Shown: positions 50,780 through 60,612 of the stretch, in pieces | How the letters are laid out: each line of letters starts with the position of its first letter | Position numbering within the stretch: position 1 is the stretch's first letter | Source of the DNA: Cryobacterium breve | Lineage (GTDB): Bacteria > Actinomycetota > Actinomycetes > Actinomycetales > Microbacteriaceae | Assembly (NCBI RefSeq): GCF_004402375.1 | Contig: NZ_SOGJ01000010.1 | Location: forward strand, 1 to 64,000 | Length of the DNA stretch: 64,000 bases | Direction of reading: 5' to 3' | Notes under the pieces: generated by a model | Seen by the model: only the letters and a program-made list of their open reading frames with translations | Database searches by the model: none | Told to the model about the DNA's origin: nothing | Program-made: the position numbers and the translations under genes

Positions 50780-51070
50780 ATGACCCGCTACCAGGTCGAC
50801 AGCGAAGCCGTGCTCCACACCACCGCCGTGGCCCGTGCCTCGATCGGACGCATCCAGAGCGAAGTAGCCGGGCTCATCGCCCAGCTGACCGCCCTGGAGG
50901 GGTCGTGGTCGGGGCAGGCAGCGACCGCGTTCCAGACAGCCGTCACCGATTGGCGGGCCACTCAGCAACAGGTGGCCCAGAGCGCCGAGGCTCTCAACAT
51001 GGCTCTGAACCAGGCCGGCCAGCAGTATGCGGAAATCGAACAGGCGAACGCGCGCCTGTTCCTGCGTTGA
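50780..51070 (+). CDS. WXG100-family (EsxA-like) protein
   Basis: 96 residues, a helical hairpin with the motif WSG (GSWSGQAATAF at residues 41-51), near the turn between two helices. Members are usually exported by ESX/type VII systems and dimerise. No secretion genes (EccC ATPase, EccB/D) are nearby, so it is a solitary copy. ATG with AAGGA 6 nt upstream; TAGTCT about 35 nt upstream could be its -10. Confidence 0.9.
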   Translation: MTRYQVDSEAVLHTTAVARASIGRIQSEVAGLIAQLTALEGSWSGQAATAFQTAVTDWRATQQQVAQSAEALNMALNQAGQQYAEIEQANARLFLR

Positions 51071-51087
51071 AGGCACCTTAAACGACG

Positions 51088-51114
51088 CAGGGCGCCCCCG
51101 AAGGAAGCGCCCTG
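51088..51114. terminator. hairpin between convergent genes
   Basis: 8-bp stem CAGGGCGC/GCGCCCTG (51088-51095 with 51107-51114), between the WXG100 and groEL genes. No T-run. Confidence 0.55.
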
Positions 51115-51166
51115 TGTTGTGGAACGGTGAAACAGTCGAACCGTGAAGCAGTCCGGCGGTGGGGAC

Positions 51167-52857
<1,691 letters not shown>

Positions 52858-52861
52858 GTCG

Positions 52862-52890
52862 ATTCTGGCACTCTGGGGTCGAGAGTGCAA
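52862..52890 (-). promoter_or_regulatory. candidate groEL promoter
   Basis: On the minus strand TTGCAC (52885-52890) and CAGAAT (52862-52867) are 17 bp apart. CIRCE 2 overlaps both boxes, so HrcA bound there would block RNA polymerase. Confidence 0.5.
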
Positions 52891-52891
52891 G
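52865..52891. promoter_or_regulatory. CIRCE operator 2 (HrcA)
   Basis: CTGGCACTC, 9-nt spacer, GAGTGCAAG: an imperfect CIRCE (7 of 9 bp palindromic) only 7 bp beyond the first. Confidence 0.82.
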
Positions 52892-52904
52892 TGAACGACA
52901 GGGG

Positions 52905-54014
52905 CTACGGCACGAGCACGACCGAGCCCCGGTCCGTCGGGACCAGCTCGATCCACGTGTTGCCGGCAGCGAGTCGGATCGTCACCCCGAAGTCGTCGAC
53001 CAGACGGATGGGCGCGGTCTGGTCGGCCTTGGACCAGACCGCGTGCAGCGACTTGCCGCCCGACGCGACCCAGGCCTCCCCCGACCCGATCATTGTCGTC
53101 TTGGGAACGTCCGGGTAGGTGTCGTCGATGGCGACGCGCAGAACCACCACGTTGGTAGCCCGGAGCTGCGCGCCCGTGGAGTCGAGGTCGGGCGCACCCT
53201 CCTGCGAGCGCAGGAACACGGCACTGGGCGCGTCCCACGTCCAGCTGGGCCAGCGGGAGGTTGAGAATGTGGAGTCGATCGCCGAGACGGGGTTACCGTC
53301 TACGGCGGCAGAGGAGCCCTGGGCGGTTGCGGCGTAGGAGAACTGTTGTGGCGGCGGCAGCAGGGTGGAGTTGCGCTCCACCAGCTCGGACGCCTCCAGA
53401 ATGACGTCATGCGGGGCATCCCTGTCGTCCGCTCGGGCGAAGAGGCCGGTGTCATCGTTGTCGAATGCGGCATTGAGCACAGTGGTCGCTCGCATCATGT
53501 CGATGAACTGCTGTTGTCCGCCGGAATAGGCGACGATGCCGCCGAAGGGAGCAACGATGTCCGGATCCATCGGACGGATCGAGCGCACAGGACCAACCAG
53601 GTCAGGGATATCGGACTGCCACACGGCGACGTACCGGGTCAGGCCACCCTCGACGAGTTCCTCGAAGACGAGGTCCGTGCGCTCCAGCGCCAACTGAGGC
53701 CTGGCCTGTTCGTGGTTATCGATCTTCGCGGCGAGTGCCGGGTGCGCCAGGCTGCCGACAGCCACACTCGTTCCTCGCAGCGGCGCCACGTCCGTGGCGG
53801 CGGGAGCATCGTAGGTGGAGTCCCACGGAAGGCCTCCTGCGCTCCCCGACGACGTCGGCGCATCATCGCCTCCGGCGCACGCGGTGAGCAGCATGAGGGA
53901 GGGAAGCAGTACGGCACCGAGCATCCGGAGGTACCGAGATGCCGGTGCCGCACGACGTCGCTGCGGGTGGATCACAATTCTGGCTGCCACGTGTTTCGAT
54001 GTCACGCCCCACAC
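52905..54014 (-). CDS. DUF3048 lipoprotein (YerB-like)
   Basis: 369 residues as drawn. Cationic N-terminus, signal segment MLGAVLLPSLMLLTAC giving lipidation at the Cys, linker, then DUF3048 N-terminal (AKIDNHEQARPQLALERTDLVFEELVEGGLTRYVAV, through PVRSIRPMDPDIV) and C-terminal parts. Similar to Bacillus YerB; probably envelope-associated, function unknown. The start is uncertain: GTG at 54014 or 54005, or an ATG at 53924; none has a good ribosome-binding site. Divergent-free: it reads towards the groEL operators. Confidence 0.82.
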   Translation of the reverse strand: MWGVTSKHVAARIVIHPQRRRAAPASRYLRMLGAVLLPSLMLLTACAGGDDAPTSSGSAGGLPWDSTYDAPAATDVAPLRGTSVAVGSLAHPALAAKIDNHEQARPQLALERTDLVFEELVEGGLTRYVAVWQSDIPDLVGPVRSIRPMDPDIVAPFGGIVAYSGGQQQFIDMMRATTVLNAAFDNDDTGLFARADDRDAPHDVILEASELVERNSTLLPPPQQFSYAATAQGSSAAVDGNPVSAIDSTFSTSRWPSWTWDAPSAVFLRSQEGAPDLDSTGAQLRATNVVVLRVAIDDTYPDVPKTTMIGSGEAWVASGGKSLHAVWSKADQTAPIRLVDDFGVTIRLAAGNTWIELVPTDRGSVVLVP

Positions 54015-54128
54015 ACTAACCCGGCTTCAACACCGCGTCGGTTCGACCCGAGGCGCAATCCGAAAATGCTGTTCGAACTGCAACTCACGACACCGAATCG
54101 GTGTCGACCGCTGCCTCCCCCCGCTGGA

Positions 54129-54332
54129 TCAGACCGGACGAACTGATTCTGCTTGGGGCCCCTTCGCCCCGGTACCCAGTTCGAAGATGACGTGCTGTCC
54201 TTCTTCGAGAACCTTGTAGCCGTGCATGTCGATGGCCGAGTAGTGGACGAAGACATCCTGGCCACCTCCATCAACCGTGATGAAGCCGAAACCCTTTTCA
54301 GCGTTGAACCATTTGACGGTTCCGTTCGCCAT
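54129..54332 (-). CDS. cold-shock protein (67 residues)
   Basis: Canonical single-domain Csp: [18 protein letters not shown] (RNP1), DVFVHYSAI (RNP2), and [21 protein letters not shown] at 54332; the longer frame is not coding. Probable RNA chaperone. Upstream is a 212-bp gene-free stretch (54333-54544) that could hold a long 5' leader, as is common for csp genes, but I see no specific structure. Confidence 0.93.
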   Translation of the reverse strand: MANGTVKWFNAEKGFGFITVDGGGQDVFVHYSAIDMHGYKVLEEGQHVIFELGTGAKGPQAESVRPV

Positions 54333-54544
54333 GTGTAACTCCCTGTTGCTGTGAATTCGTCGACACGCGCCCGCTGGCCGTACCGGGCCTGGCGCAGTGA
54401 CTGCGTCCATCACGTCCGACCAGTGGAATACGCCTCTTGCGAGGGCGTCAGGATGAACGCATGAGCGACCAATATCCAACTTACGGAAGCCGGGAGAGAA
54501 CGAAAGGGGGTTGACGTGCGATCGTCGGACGTATAGGCGAAGGG

Positions 54545-55120
54545 CTATTCGAGAGGCTGATAGTCATTTCCGACGACGACCGTCAGAGGGGCAGCGGAAT
54601 CGGCGAATTCGCTGGAAAGCAGCACCTCGGATCCGGGGAGAGAGGCGGCGACGCCACGGGCCGCGCCTTCCAGTGTCTCGTCGGCGTAGTACACGATCGT
54701 GGTCGGAACATCCTCCGTGCTCGCGTTGTCGAGTTCACCGAGGGTCCAGCCCTCAGCCTCGAGCAGCTCCCCCACCGACCGCGCGACACCTTCACCTGCC
54801 GTTCCGTTCAGTACGGTCACGGCCAGGGTCGGGTCCACCGTCGCGGCAGGACCAGGCACGGGCGCCTCTGCGGTGCTCGCGGGGTCACTGGTCTCGGCTG
54901 TGCTCGGTGCGGTGCTCGTGCCCGGGAGCTCGAAGTTCAGGCTGCTGTTCAACATGGCCAAGCCGGCGACTCCGGCGCCGACCAGCACCACTGTGGCTCC
55001 GAGAGCCCACCAGAAAGCGATCCAGCGACGTCCCTTCTTTCCAGGGGCGCGGTGAGCGCCCACCCGGTCCAGGGGGTGCGGGAGGTGGTCGAAGCGGTCT
55101 TTCGCGTAGGAAGTCGGCAT
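54545..55120 (-). CDS. LytR C-terminal-domain membrane protein
   Basis: 191 residues. Cytoplasmic N-terminus ([20 protein letters not shown]...), one membrane helix (about 36-58), a Thr/Ser/Pro/Ala linker, and a LytR_C domain (about 100-191: [20 protein letters not shown] through [12 protein letters not shown]). LytR_C domains often accompany cell-wall glycopolymer ligases, but no ligase domain is present here. Co-directional with DUF3263 and csp; this gene order is common in Actinobacteria. Confidence 0.85.
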   Translation of the reverse strand: MPTSYAKDRFDHLPHPLDRVGAHRAPGKKGRRWIAFWWALGATVVLVGAGVAGLAMLNSSLNFELPGTSTAPSTAETSDPASTAEAPVPGPAATVDPTLAVTVLNGTAGEGVARSVGELLEAEGWTLGELDNASTEDVPTTIVYYADETLEGAARGVAASLPGSEVLLSSEFADSAAPLTVVVGNDYQPLE

Positions 55121-55195
55121 CGTCAGGCTGTGTCAATCCTCTGGGAGCTCATCTGGGAGCTGAATGTCAATGTTGGCAGCATGCTGGTCAGGGCG

Positions 55196-55495
55196 TCACT
55201 CGGCGGGGCGCAGCGACCGGTCGGCGCGCGCGCGCGACCGGGCGTCTCGCATCCGTTGCAGGCGTTTCACCAGCATCGGGTCGTGAGCCACCGCGAGCCG
55301 AGAATCGATCACAACTCCCAATATTTGATAGTACCGGGCGGCCGAGAGACCGAACTCAGCCCGGATCGCCTGCTCCTTCGCTCCCGCGTGCTTCCACCAC
55401 CGCCGTTCGAAGGCGAGCATCGACTGGTCGCGAACGGTGAGTGCCGCCGGCTCGGCCGGGTCGGGAATCGAATCAGAACCGGATGTCCCGTCCAT
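55196..55495 (-). CDS. DUF3263 helix-turn-helix-like protein
   Basis: 99 residues. Core AFERRWWKHAGAKEQAIRAEFGLSAARYYQILGVVID resembles a helix-turn-helix, so DNA binding is likely. Short basic C-terminus. DUF3263 is an actinobacterial family of unknown role. GGGAGGTGG lies upstream of the ATG. 75 bp upstream of the LytR_C gene. Confidence 0.85.
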   Translation of the reverse strand: MDGTSGSDSIPDPAEPAALTVRDQSMLAFERRWWKHAGAKEQAIRAEFGLSAARYYQILGVVIDSRLAVAHDPMLVKRLQRMRDARSRARADRSLRPAE

Positions 55496-55684
55496 CTGCC
55501 ACCTCCCTCATCCCGCCCAGTCTATTTGCCCTGGTCTCCGCACTCGCTGAGTCCACGGTCACCGCGGTTCGGTCGCCGTGCCCGGGAACGCTTCCGGATC
55601 AAGGAATACTGCCACGGCGCGTTGAGTTTAGTGTTGGTACGTACAGATTTCGACCGCTCCCCGGTCGAGCAGGAAGGACGGAAC

Positions 55685-56086
55685 ATGGACCACGAGGTCG
55701 AGAAGTCGGATGCACAGTGGCGCGCGGAATTGAGCCCCGAGCAGTATGCCGTTTTGCGCGGTGCCGCGACCGAGCGCGCCTGGACCGGTGAGTTGCTTGA
55801 TGAGGGCCGCTCCGGGATCTACACCTGCGGGGCCTGCAATGCCGAGCTATTCAAGAGCGGCACGAAGTTCGACTCCGGTTGCGGCTGGCCGAGCTTCTAC
55901 GAGTCGGTGCGCCCCGAAGCGGTCGAACTGCTCGAAGACCGCACGCTCGGTGTCGTGCGCACCGAGGTGCGCTGCGCGAGTTGCGGCTCCCACCTGGGAC
56001 ACGTCTTCGACGATGGATTCGGAACGCCCACCGGCGACCGCTACTGCATGAACTCCATCTCGCTCAACTTCAAGCCGGTCGAGTAA
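55685..56086 (+). CDS. msrB: peptide-methionine (R)-S-oxide reductase
   Basis: 133 residues. Repairs R-methionine sulfoxide in proteins. Zinc-binding CGAC and CASC pairs (residues about 44-47 and 98-101), GCGWPSFYE, HLGHVFDDG and the catalytic C in RYCMNS (about 120). ATG at 55685 with AGGAAGGA upstream. Confidence 0.96.
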   Translation: MDHEVEKSDAQWRAELSPEQYAVLRGAATERAWTGELLDEGRSGIYTCGACNAELFKSGTKFDSGCGWPSFYESVRPEAVELLEDRTLGVVRTEVRCASCGSHLGHVFDDGFGTPTGDRYCMNSISLNFKPVE

Positions 56087-56089
56087 GCG

Positions 56090-56638
56090 GTGTCAGCGGT
56101 CCTCGATGCGGTCGGTCAACGACGGTCCCACTCCAAGGTGACCGCCCAAGCGCCGTCCCACGAGGAACTGCTGCCGCTGGTGAGCATCGCAGCCCGGGTC
56201 GCCGACCACGGGGCACTACGCCCATGGCGCTTGATCGAGGTGCGCGGTGACGCTCGTCTCCGTCTGGGCGCCGCGCTGGTGGAGGCCGCCGGGCTGACCG
56301 GGGACGAGTCCGCCAAACTCGCCGCCAAACCCCTGCGCGCTGAACTTCTGATCGCCATCGTCGCGAGCCGCCGTGAGAGTGACTCTGTGGCCGTCTGGGA
56401 ACAGGATGCCGTCGCAGCCGGTGTCGGCCACATGCTGAGTCTCCTCCTGACTGATCAAGGCTGGGGCGTCATGTGGCGCACCGGCCCGCTCACCCGCTCA
56501 GAACCCGTGCGCAAGGTCCAGGAGCTCAGCGCATCCGAAGAACTCCTCGGCTGGCTCTATGTCGGCGGCGTACCGGACGGTTGCAAGCAGGGAGTGCGGC
56601 GGTTGATCGACCCGTCGGACTACCTCAGAGAACTCTGA
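56090..56638 (+). CDS. nitroreductase-family protein
   Basis: 182 residues. FMN-binding fold: QRRSHSKVTAQAPSHEELLPLVSIAARVADHGALRPWRLIEV; then AGVGHMLSLLLTDQGWGVMWRTG and LGWLYVGGVP. Small subgroup resembling YdjA. GTG start 4 bp after msrB, so the two are probably translated together and may share an oxidative-stress role. Its stop codon lies in a 16-bp tandem repeat. Confidence 0.87.
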   Translation: MSAVLDAVGQRRSHSKVTAQAPSHEELLPLVSIAARVADHGALRPWRLIEVRGDARLRLGAALVEAAGLTGDESAKLAAKPLRAELLIAIVASRRESDSVAVWEQDAVAAGVGHMLSLLLTDQGWGVMWRTGPLTRSEPVRKVQELSASEELLGWLYVGGVPDGCKQGVRRLIDPSDYLREL

Positions 56639-56683
56639 GCCGTACCAGTTCTGAGCCGTACCAGTTTGGAGCCGTACGACTTC
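56636..56683. repeat. 16-bp tandem repeat, three copies
   Basis: tgagccgtaccagttc (56636-56651), a copy with one change (56652-56667) and a degenerate copy (56668-56683). The first TGA is the stop codon of the nitroreductase gene. Confidence 0.85.
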
Positions 56684-56701
56684 TGCGCCATTTCGCTACA
56701 G

Positions 56702-56774
56702 GGCCGGCCACGGGACTTGAACCCGTAACCCCCACTTTACAAGAGTGGTGCGCTACCAATTGCGCCAGGCCGGC
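56702..56774 (-). tRNA. tRNA-Thr(TGT)
   Basis: 73-nt cloverleaf on the minus strand: acceptor GCCGGCC/GGCCGGC, D-arm GCGC/GCGC, anticodon stem CCACT/AGTGG with loop CTTGTAA (TGT, reading ACA), T-arm ACGGGTTCAAGTCCCGT. The discriminator base reads C and CCA is not encoded. Confidence 0.94.
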
Positions 56775-56847
56775 ATGAGGCGAAAGCCGCCTCGACACAC
56801 CATCCTAAATCACGAAACCTGCCCGTGGGGCCACGCCCCGGCCGGGA

Positions 56848-57762
56848 TCAACCTGCTGGTGCAGGCTCGGGAGTCGGCGTCGAGGTGGAGTAGGTCTCGC
56901 CGGCCGCCTGCAGAACGAATGCCGCGAATTCCTTCGGGTCGTCGAGTGCACCGACGTACTGCTTGCCGTTGACGAGCACTGTAGGCGTTCCCGTGATGGC
57001 TTCGACCTCGGTCTTGGGAAGCGGTCCGGACACGGCCCGGTCGGTTGAGGCGATCACCCAGGACTTGAAGGTCGTGTCATCGATGCACTCGTTGATCTTC
57101 GACACCGCCGAGCTCACGCCAGCCTTCTTCACGAGCCCCTTGATGGCCGCATCGTTGTGACCGACGGTGCCTTCCTCGGGCTGCTCATCGAAGAGTGTGG
57201 CGTTGAAGGAGTAAAAATCATTGGGGGCGTAGTTCGCGACGCAGGCAGCGGCGTTGGCGGCCCGAAGCGAATACTTGGATCCGGACGACTTATGGGTCAG
57301 GATCGACACCGGGTGAATCTCAACGGTCGCCGCGCCCGACGTGACCCACTGGCTGATCTGGTCACTGTTCGCGGTCTCGAACTGGCTGCAGAACGGGCAC
57401 AGGTAGTCAGAGTAGATGCGAATGTCGGCAACGGTTCCGGTCGCGTCCGGCTCAGACGGGATCGGTTTGGCGTCGGGCTGGAGAGCTGTCGTGGTGACCG
57501 GGGTCATCCCCTCACCGATCAGCACACCGTCGCTGGCCATATTCGCCGGCCCAGGGCCTACCGGGGGGATCGAGTTGATGATGACCAGGGCAATGACGGC
57601 GACAACGGCGACCCCCGCCGCGGCGATGACACTTCGAAGGGCGACCCGGTTGCGACGGTCCTTCTTCTTCTGCTGTTCGCGGATCCGTTTGGCTTTGGTG
57701 CGTACAGCGTCGCGTCGATGATTCTTAGTGGGACGGCCATCGCCCGATCCGCCAATAGTCAT
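56848..57762 (-). CDS. membrane-anchored DsbA-like thioredoxin-fold protein
   Basis: 304 residues. Cationic cytoplasmic N-terminus (RTKAKRIREQQKKKDRRNR), membrane helix (about 46-66), linker, then a thioredoxin-like DsbA/DsbG domain with redox CPFC in IYSDYLCPFCSQFET (about residues 127-130) and cis-proline loop GTPTVLVNG. Acts outside the membrane on disulfides. ATG at 57762 with GGAG 9 nt upstream; the longer frame is not convincing. A VKOR partner is not in the window. Confidence 0.91.
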   Translation of the reverse strand: MTIGGSGDGRPTKNHRRDAVRTKAKRIREQQKKKDRRNRVALRSVIAAAGVAVVAVIALVIINSIPPVGPGPANMASDGVLIGEGMTPVTTTALQPDAKPIPSEPDATGTVADIRIYSDYLCPFCSQFETANSDQISQWVTSGAATVEIHPVSILTHKSSGSKYSLRAANAAACVANYAPNDFYSFNATLFDEQPEEGTVGHNDAAIKGLVKKAGVSSAVSKINECIDDTTFKSWVIASTDRAVSGPLPKTEVEAITGTPTVLVNGKQYVGALDDPKEFAAFVLQAAGETYSTSTPTPEPAPAG

Positions 57763-58017
57763 AAATGCTCGCTCCGAAGTAGGTATGTGCAAGGGCAAGC
57801 CTTTTGCGAATGCCTCCCAAATAGTAGGTCCCCTTTCTGGGAAACGACCAGACGAGGCCGGTCGGCAGGCCGGGCGCACCTTTTTCCGCTGATCGGGTGC
57901 TCTCCCCGCCATGTCATACTGAAGGAGCTGACCTGTAGCCCATGACGCGCTACCGGCATAGCAACCCATCACAACGGATCGTCCGGCACGTACCTGCCGG
58001 TGAAGGAGAAAACAACC

Positions 58018-59115
58018 ATGGCTTCAGTCACATTCGACAAGGCAACCCGCTTATATCCGGGTTCCGCCATTCCTGCCGTTGACAAGCTCGACCTGTCGGT
58101 CGCCGACGGAGAGTTCCTCGTGTTGGTCGGCCCGTCCGGCTGCGGCAAGTCCACGTCCCTGCGCATGCTCGCCGGCCTCGAAGAGGTCAACGACGGCAAC
58201 ATCTTCATCGGTGAGCGCAACGTGACGGATGTCCCGCCGAAAGACCGCGACATCGCCATGGTCTTCCAGAACTACGCTCTCTACCCCCACATGACGGTTG
58301 CGGAGAATATGGGCTTCGCGCTCAAGATCGCCGGCGTCAACAAGGACGAGCGCGCCACCCGCGTTCTCGAAGCCGCGAAGCTGCTCGACCTCGAGCCCTA
58401 CCTCAGCCGCAAGCCGAAGGCACTCTCCGGGGGGCAGCGCCAGCGCGTCGCCATGGGCCGCGCCATCGTGCGTCAGCCCCAGGTCTTCCTGATGGACGAG
58501 CCGCTGTCGAACCTCGACGCCAAGCTGCGCGTGCAGACCCGCACCCAGATCGCCTCACTGCAGCGCCGCCTCGGCGTCACCACGGTGTATGTGACCCACG
58601 ACCAGACCGAGGCCCTCACCATGGGCGACCGCATTGCGGTGCTCAAGGACGGCGTCCTGCAGCAGGTCGGCACCCCACGAGACCTGTATTCGAAGCCGAA
58701 CAACGTCTTCGTTGCCGGATTCATCGGCAGCCCGGCCATGAACCTCTTCCTGGCCGACACCGTCGACGGTGGCATCAAATTCGGCACAGCGACGATCCCC
58801 GTTCCCCGCGAGACCCTGGCCGGCTCCACCGGCAAGAAGGTCACGATCGGCGTTCGCCCTGAGGACATCCACCTGTCCACAACGCACGGCGAAGGCCTCG
58901 AAGTCGCCGTAGACCTCGTCGAGGAGCTCGGCGCCGACGGTTACCTCTACGGGCACTCCACGGTCGAAGGCAAGCGCACCGACATCGTCGCTCGCGTCGA
59001 TGGCCGTTCGCACCCGTCCGCGGGCGACACCGTCTACCTCACCCCGACGCCGCACCACATGCACGTGTTCGACGCCGAGACCGGCCTCCGCCTCGGTGGT
59101 GCAGTCGCCGACTAG
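58018..59115 (+). CDS. MsmK/UgpC-type sugar ABC transporter ATPase
   Basis: 365 residues. Walker A GPSGCGKST, Q-loop FQNYALYPHMTV, signature LSGGQRQR, Walker B LMDEPLSNLDAKL, switch VTHDQTEA, then the C-terminal OB-fold (TOBE) regulatory domain. This class serves several carbohydrate importers; no permease or binding protein is nearby, so it is an orphan, shared ATPase. AAGGAG lies 10 nt before the ATG. Followed by a strong hairpin. Confidence 0.94.
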   Translation: MASVTFDKATRLYPGSAIPAVDKLDLSVADGEFLVLVGPSGCGKSTSLRMLAGLEEVNDGNIFIGERNVTDVPPKDRDIAMVFQNYALYPHMTVAENMGFALKIAGVNKDERATRVLEAAKLLDLEPYLSRKPKALSGGQRQRVAMGRAIVRQPQVFLMDEPLSNLDAKLRVQTRTQIASLQRRLGVTTVYVTHDQTEALTMGDRIAVLKDGVLQQVGTPRDLYSKPNNVFVAGFIGSPAMNLFLADTVDGGIKFGTATIPVPRETLAGSTGKKVTIGVRPEDIHLSTTHGEGLEVAVDLVEELGADGYLYGHSTVEGKRTDIVARVDGRSHPSAGDTVYLTPTPHHMHVFDAETGLRLGGAVAD

Positions 59116-59146
59116 TCTTCGACGAAGAGGAACGGCGACTCACAGG

Positions 59147-59182
59147 AACGGCCGGAGGGAGCATGCTCCCTCCGGCCGTTTT
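59147..59182 (+). terminator. intrinsic terminator, perfect palindrome
   Basis: A perfect 34-bp inverted repeat (59147-59180) folds as a 15-bp stem with a 4-nt loop, followed by TTTTG. It ends the ATPase transcript. With an AA run on its 5' side it could work in both directions. Confidence 0.88.
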
Positions 59183-59210
59183 GTCGTTCCCCGACCCGGT
59201 AGTCCGCCGG

Positions 59211-59216
59211 TAAACT
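59211..59216 (+). promoter_or_regulatory. -10 hexamer TAAACT, leaderless start
   Basis: TAAACT ends 6 nt before the ATG at 59223, just after the preceding terminator, so a promoter is needed here. Confidence 0.5.
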
Positions 59217-59222
59217 CAGGTC

Positions 59223-60551
59223 ATGAGCGGTTCTCTCAACATCACGTCGGCCACGGCCGATCCAGCCCTGCTTGACCTTCCCTGGCACCTCCCGCTCGAC
59301 GCCTGGCCGAACGAGAACATCGCGGCCCTGCCCAAGGGAATCTCCCGGCACCTGGTGCGCTTCGCGCACCTGAGCGGACGTGTCGTCGCCATCAAGGAAA
59401 CCACCAGCGAGATGGCTAAGCGCGAGTACGAGATGCTCCGCACCCTACAGGGACTCGAAATCCCCTGCGTCGAACCCCTCGCCGTGATCACCAACCGCAC
59501 CAACGACGACGCCGAACCTCTGAACTCCGTCCTCGTCACCCGGCACCTCAAATTCTCCCTCCCGTACCGCGCCCTGTACTCGCAGACCCTCCGCCCGGAC
59601 ACGGCGACCCGCCTGGTCGACGCCCTGGCCCTTCTGCTCGTACGCGTGCACATGGCGGGCCTGTTCTGGGGCGATGTCTCCCTGTCCAACACCCTGTTCA
59701 GGCGCGATGCCGGCGCGTTCGCCGCCTACCTGGTCGACGCGGAGACCGGGCAGCTCTACCCGGGCGGTCTGTCCAACGGCCAGCGGGAGAATGACCTGGA
59801 AATCGCACGCGTCAACATCGCGGGCGAACTGATGGACCTCGAAGCCGGCGGCCGAGCGGCCGACGAGCTCGACCCCATCCGGGTCAGCAACGGAATCGTC
59901 GCAGCGTACCGTCTGTTGTGGAAGGAGCTCACCGGTTCGGAGTCGTTCTCCAGCTCCGAGCGCTGGCGCATCACAGAGCGCGTCGAACGTCTCAATGACC
60001 TCGGCTTCGACATCGAGGAACTCGCCATCAAGACCGACAACACGGGTACGACCGTGCGCATTCAGCCGAAGGTCGTCGATGCCGGCCACCACCAGCGCCG
60101 ACTCCTGCGACTGACGGGGCTCGACGCCGAGGAGAACCAGGCCCGGCGCCTGCTCAACGACCTCGATTCCTACCGGGTCTCGTATGGTGACCCTGAGGCC
60201 GACGAGGAGATGCTGGCGCACGAGTGGCTGGTGCGCGTCTTCGAACCCGTCATCCGGGCCATCCCCCGCGATCTCAAGGGCAAGCTCGAGCCGGCAGAGG
60301 TCTTCCACCAGCTGCTCGACCACCGCTGGTTCATGGCCCAGAACCAGTCCAGGGACATCCCGCTGGCGGAGGCCGTCACCTCCTACGTCAAGGATGTTCT
60401 GCGGCACCGCCGCGACGAGGCCACCGTGATCGAGCCGGTCACCGGCGAGATCACGATTCCGATCGACGTCACCGACGACGACACCGCCGCTCTGGCGGAC
60501 GCCGCCGAGTCCGCCGCAGACGATGAGGCCGACTGGCGCCTCAAGGTCTGA
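59223..60551 (+). CDS. DUF4032 kinase-like protein
   Basis: 442 residues. A kinase-like core: FAHLSGRVVAIKETTSEMAKREYEML (possible ATP lysine), LVRVHMAGLFWGDVSLSNTLF (catalytic-loop HxxGxxWGDxxxSN) and AYLVDAETG (metal aspartate), followed by the DUF4032 C-terminal region. Resembles lipopolysaccharide-kinase/ABC1 folds. Substrate unknown. Leaderless start. Confidence 0.83.
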   Translation: MSGSLNITSATADPALLDLPWHLPLDAWPNENIAALPKGISRHLVRFAHLSGRVVAIKETTSEMAKREYEMLRTLQGLEIPCVEPLAVITNRTNDDAEPLNSVLVTRHLKFSLPYRALYSQTLRPDTATRLVDALALLLVRVHMAGLFWGDVSLSNTLFRRDAGAFAAYLVDAETGQLYPGGLSNGQRENDLEIARVNIAGELMDLEAGGRAADELDPIRVSNGIVAAYRLLWKELTGSESFSSSERWRITERVERLNDLGFDIEELAIKTDNTGTTVRIQPKVVDAGHHQRRLLRLTGLDAEENQARRLLNDLDSYRVSYGDPEADEEMLAHEWLVRVFEPVIRAIPRDLKGKLEPAEVFHQLLDHRWFMAQNQSRDIPLAEAVTSYVKDVLRHRRDEATVIEPVTGEITIPIDVTDDDTAALADAAESAADDEADWRLKV

Positions 60552-60612
60552 CGCAGTCGGGTTCCGCGGGGCTGATTCACCCCGCCGAGACGCGAGGCGT
60601 CTTCCGGCAGGG

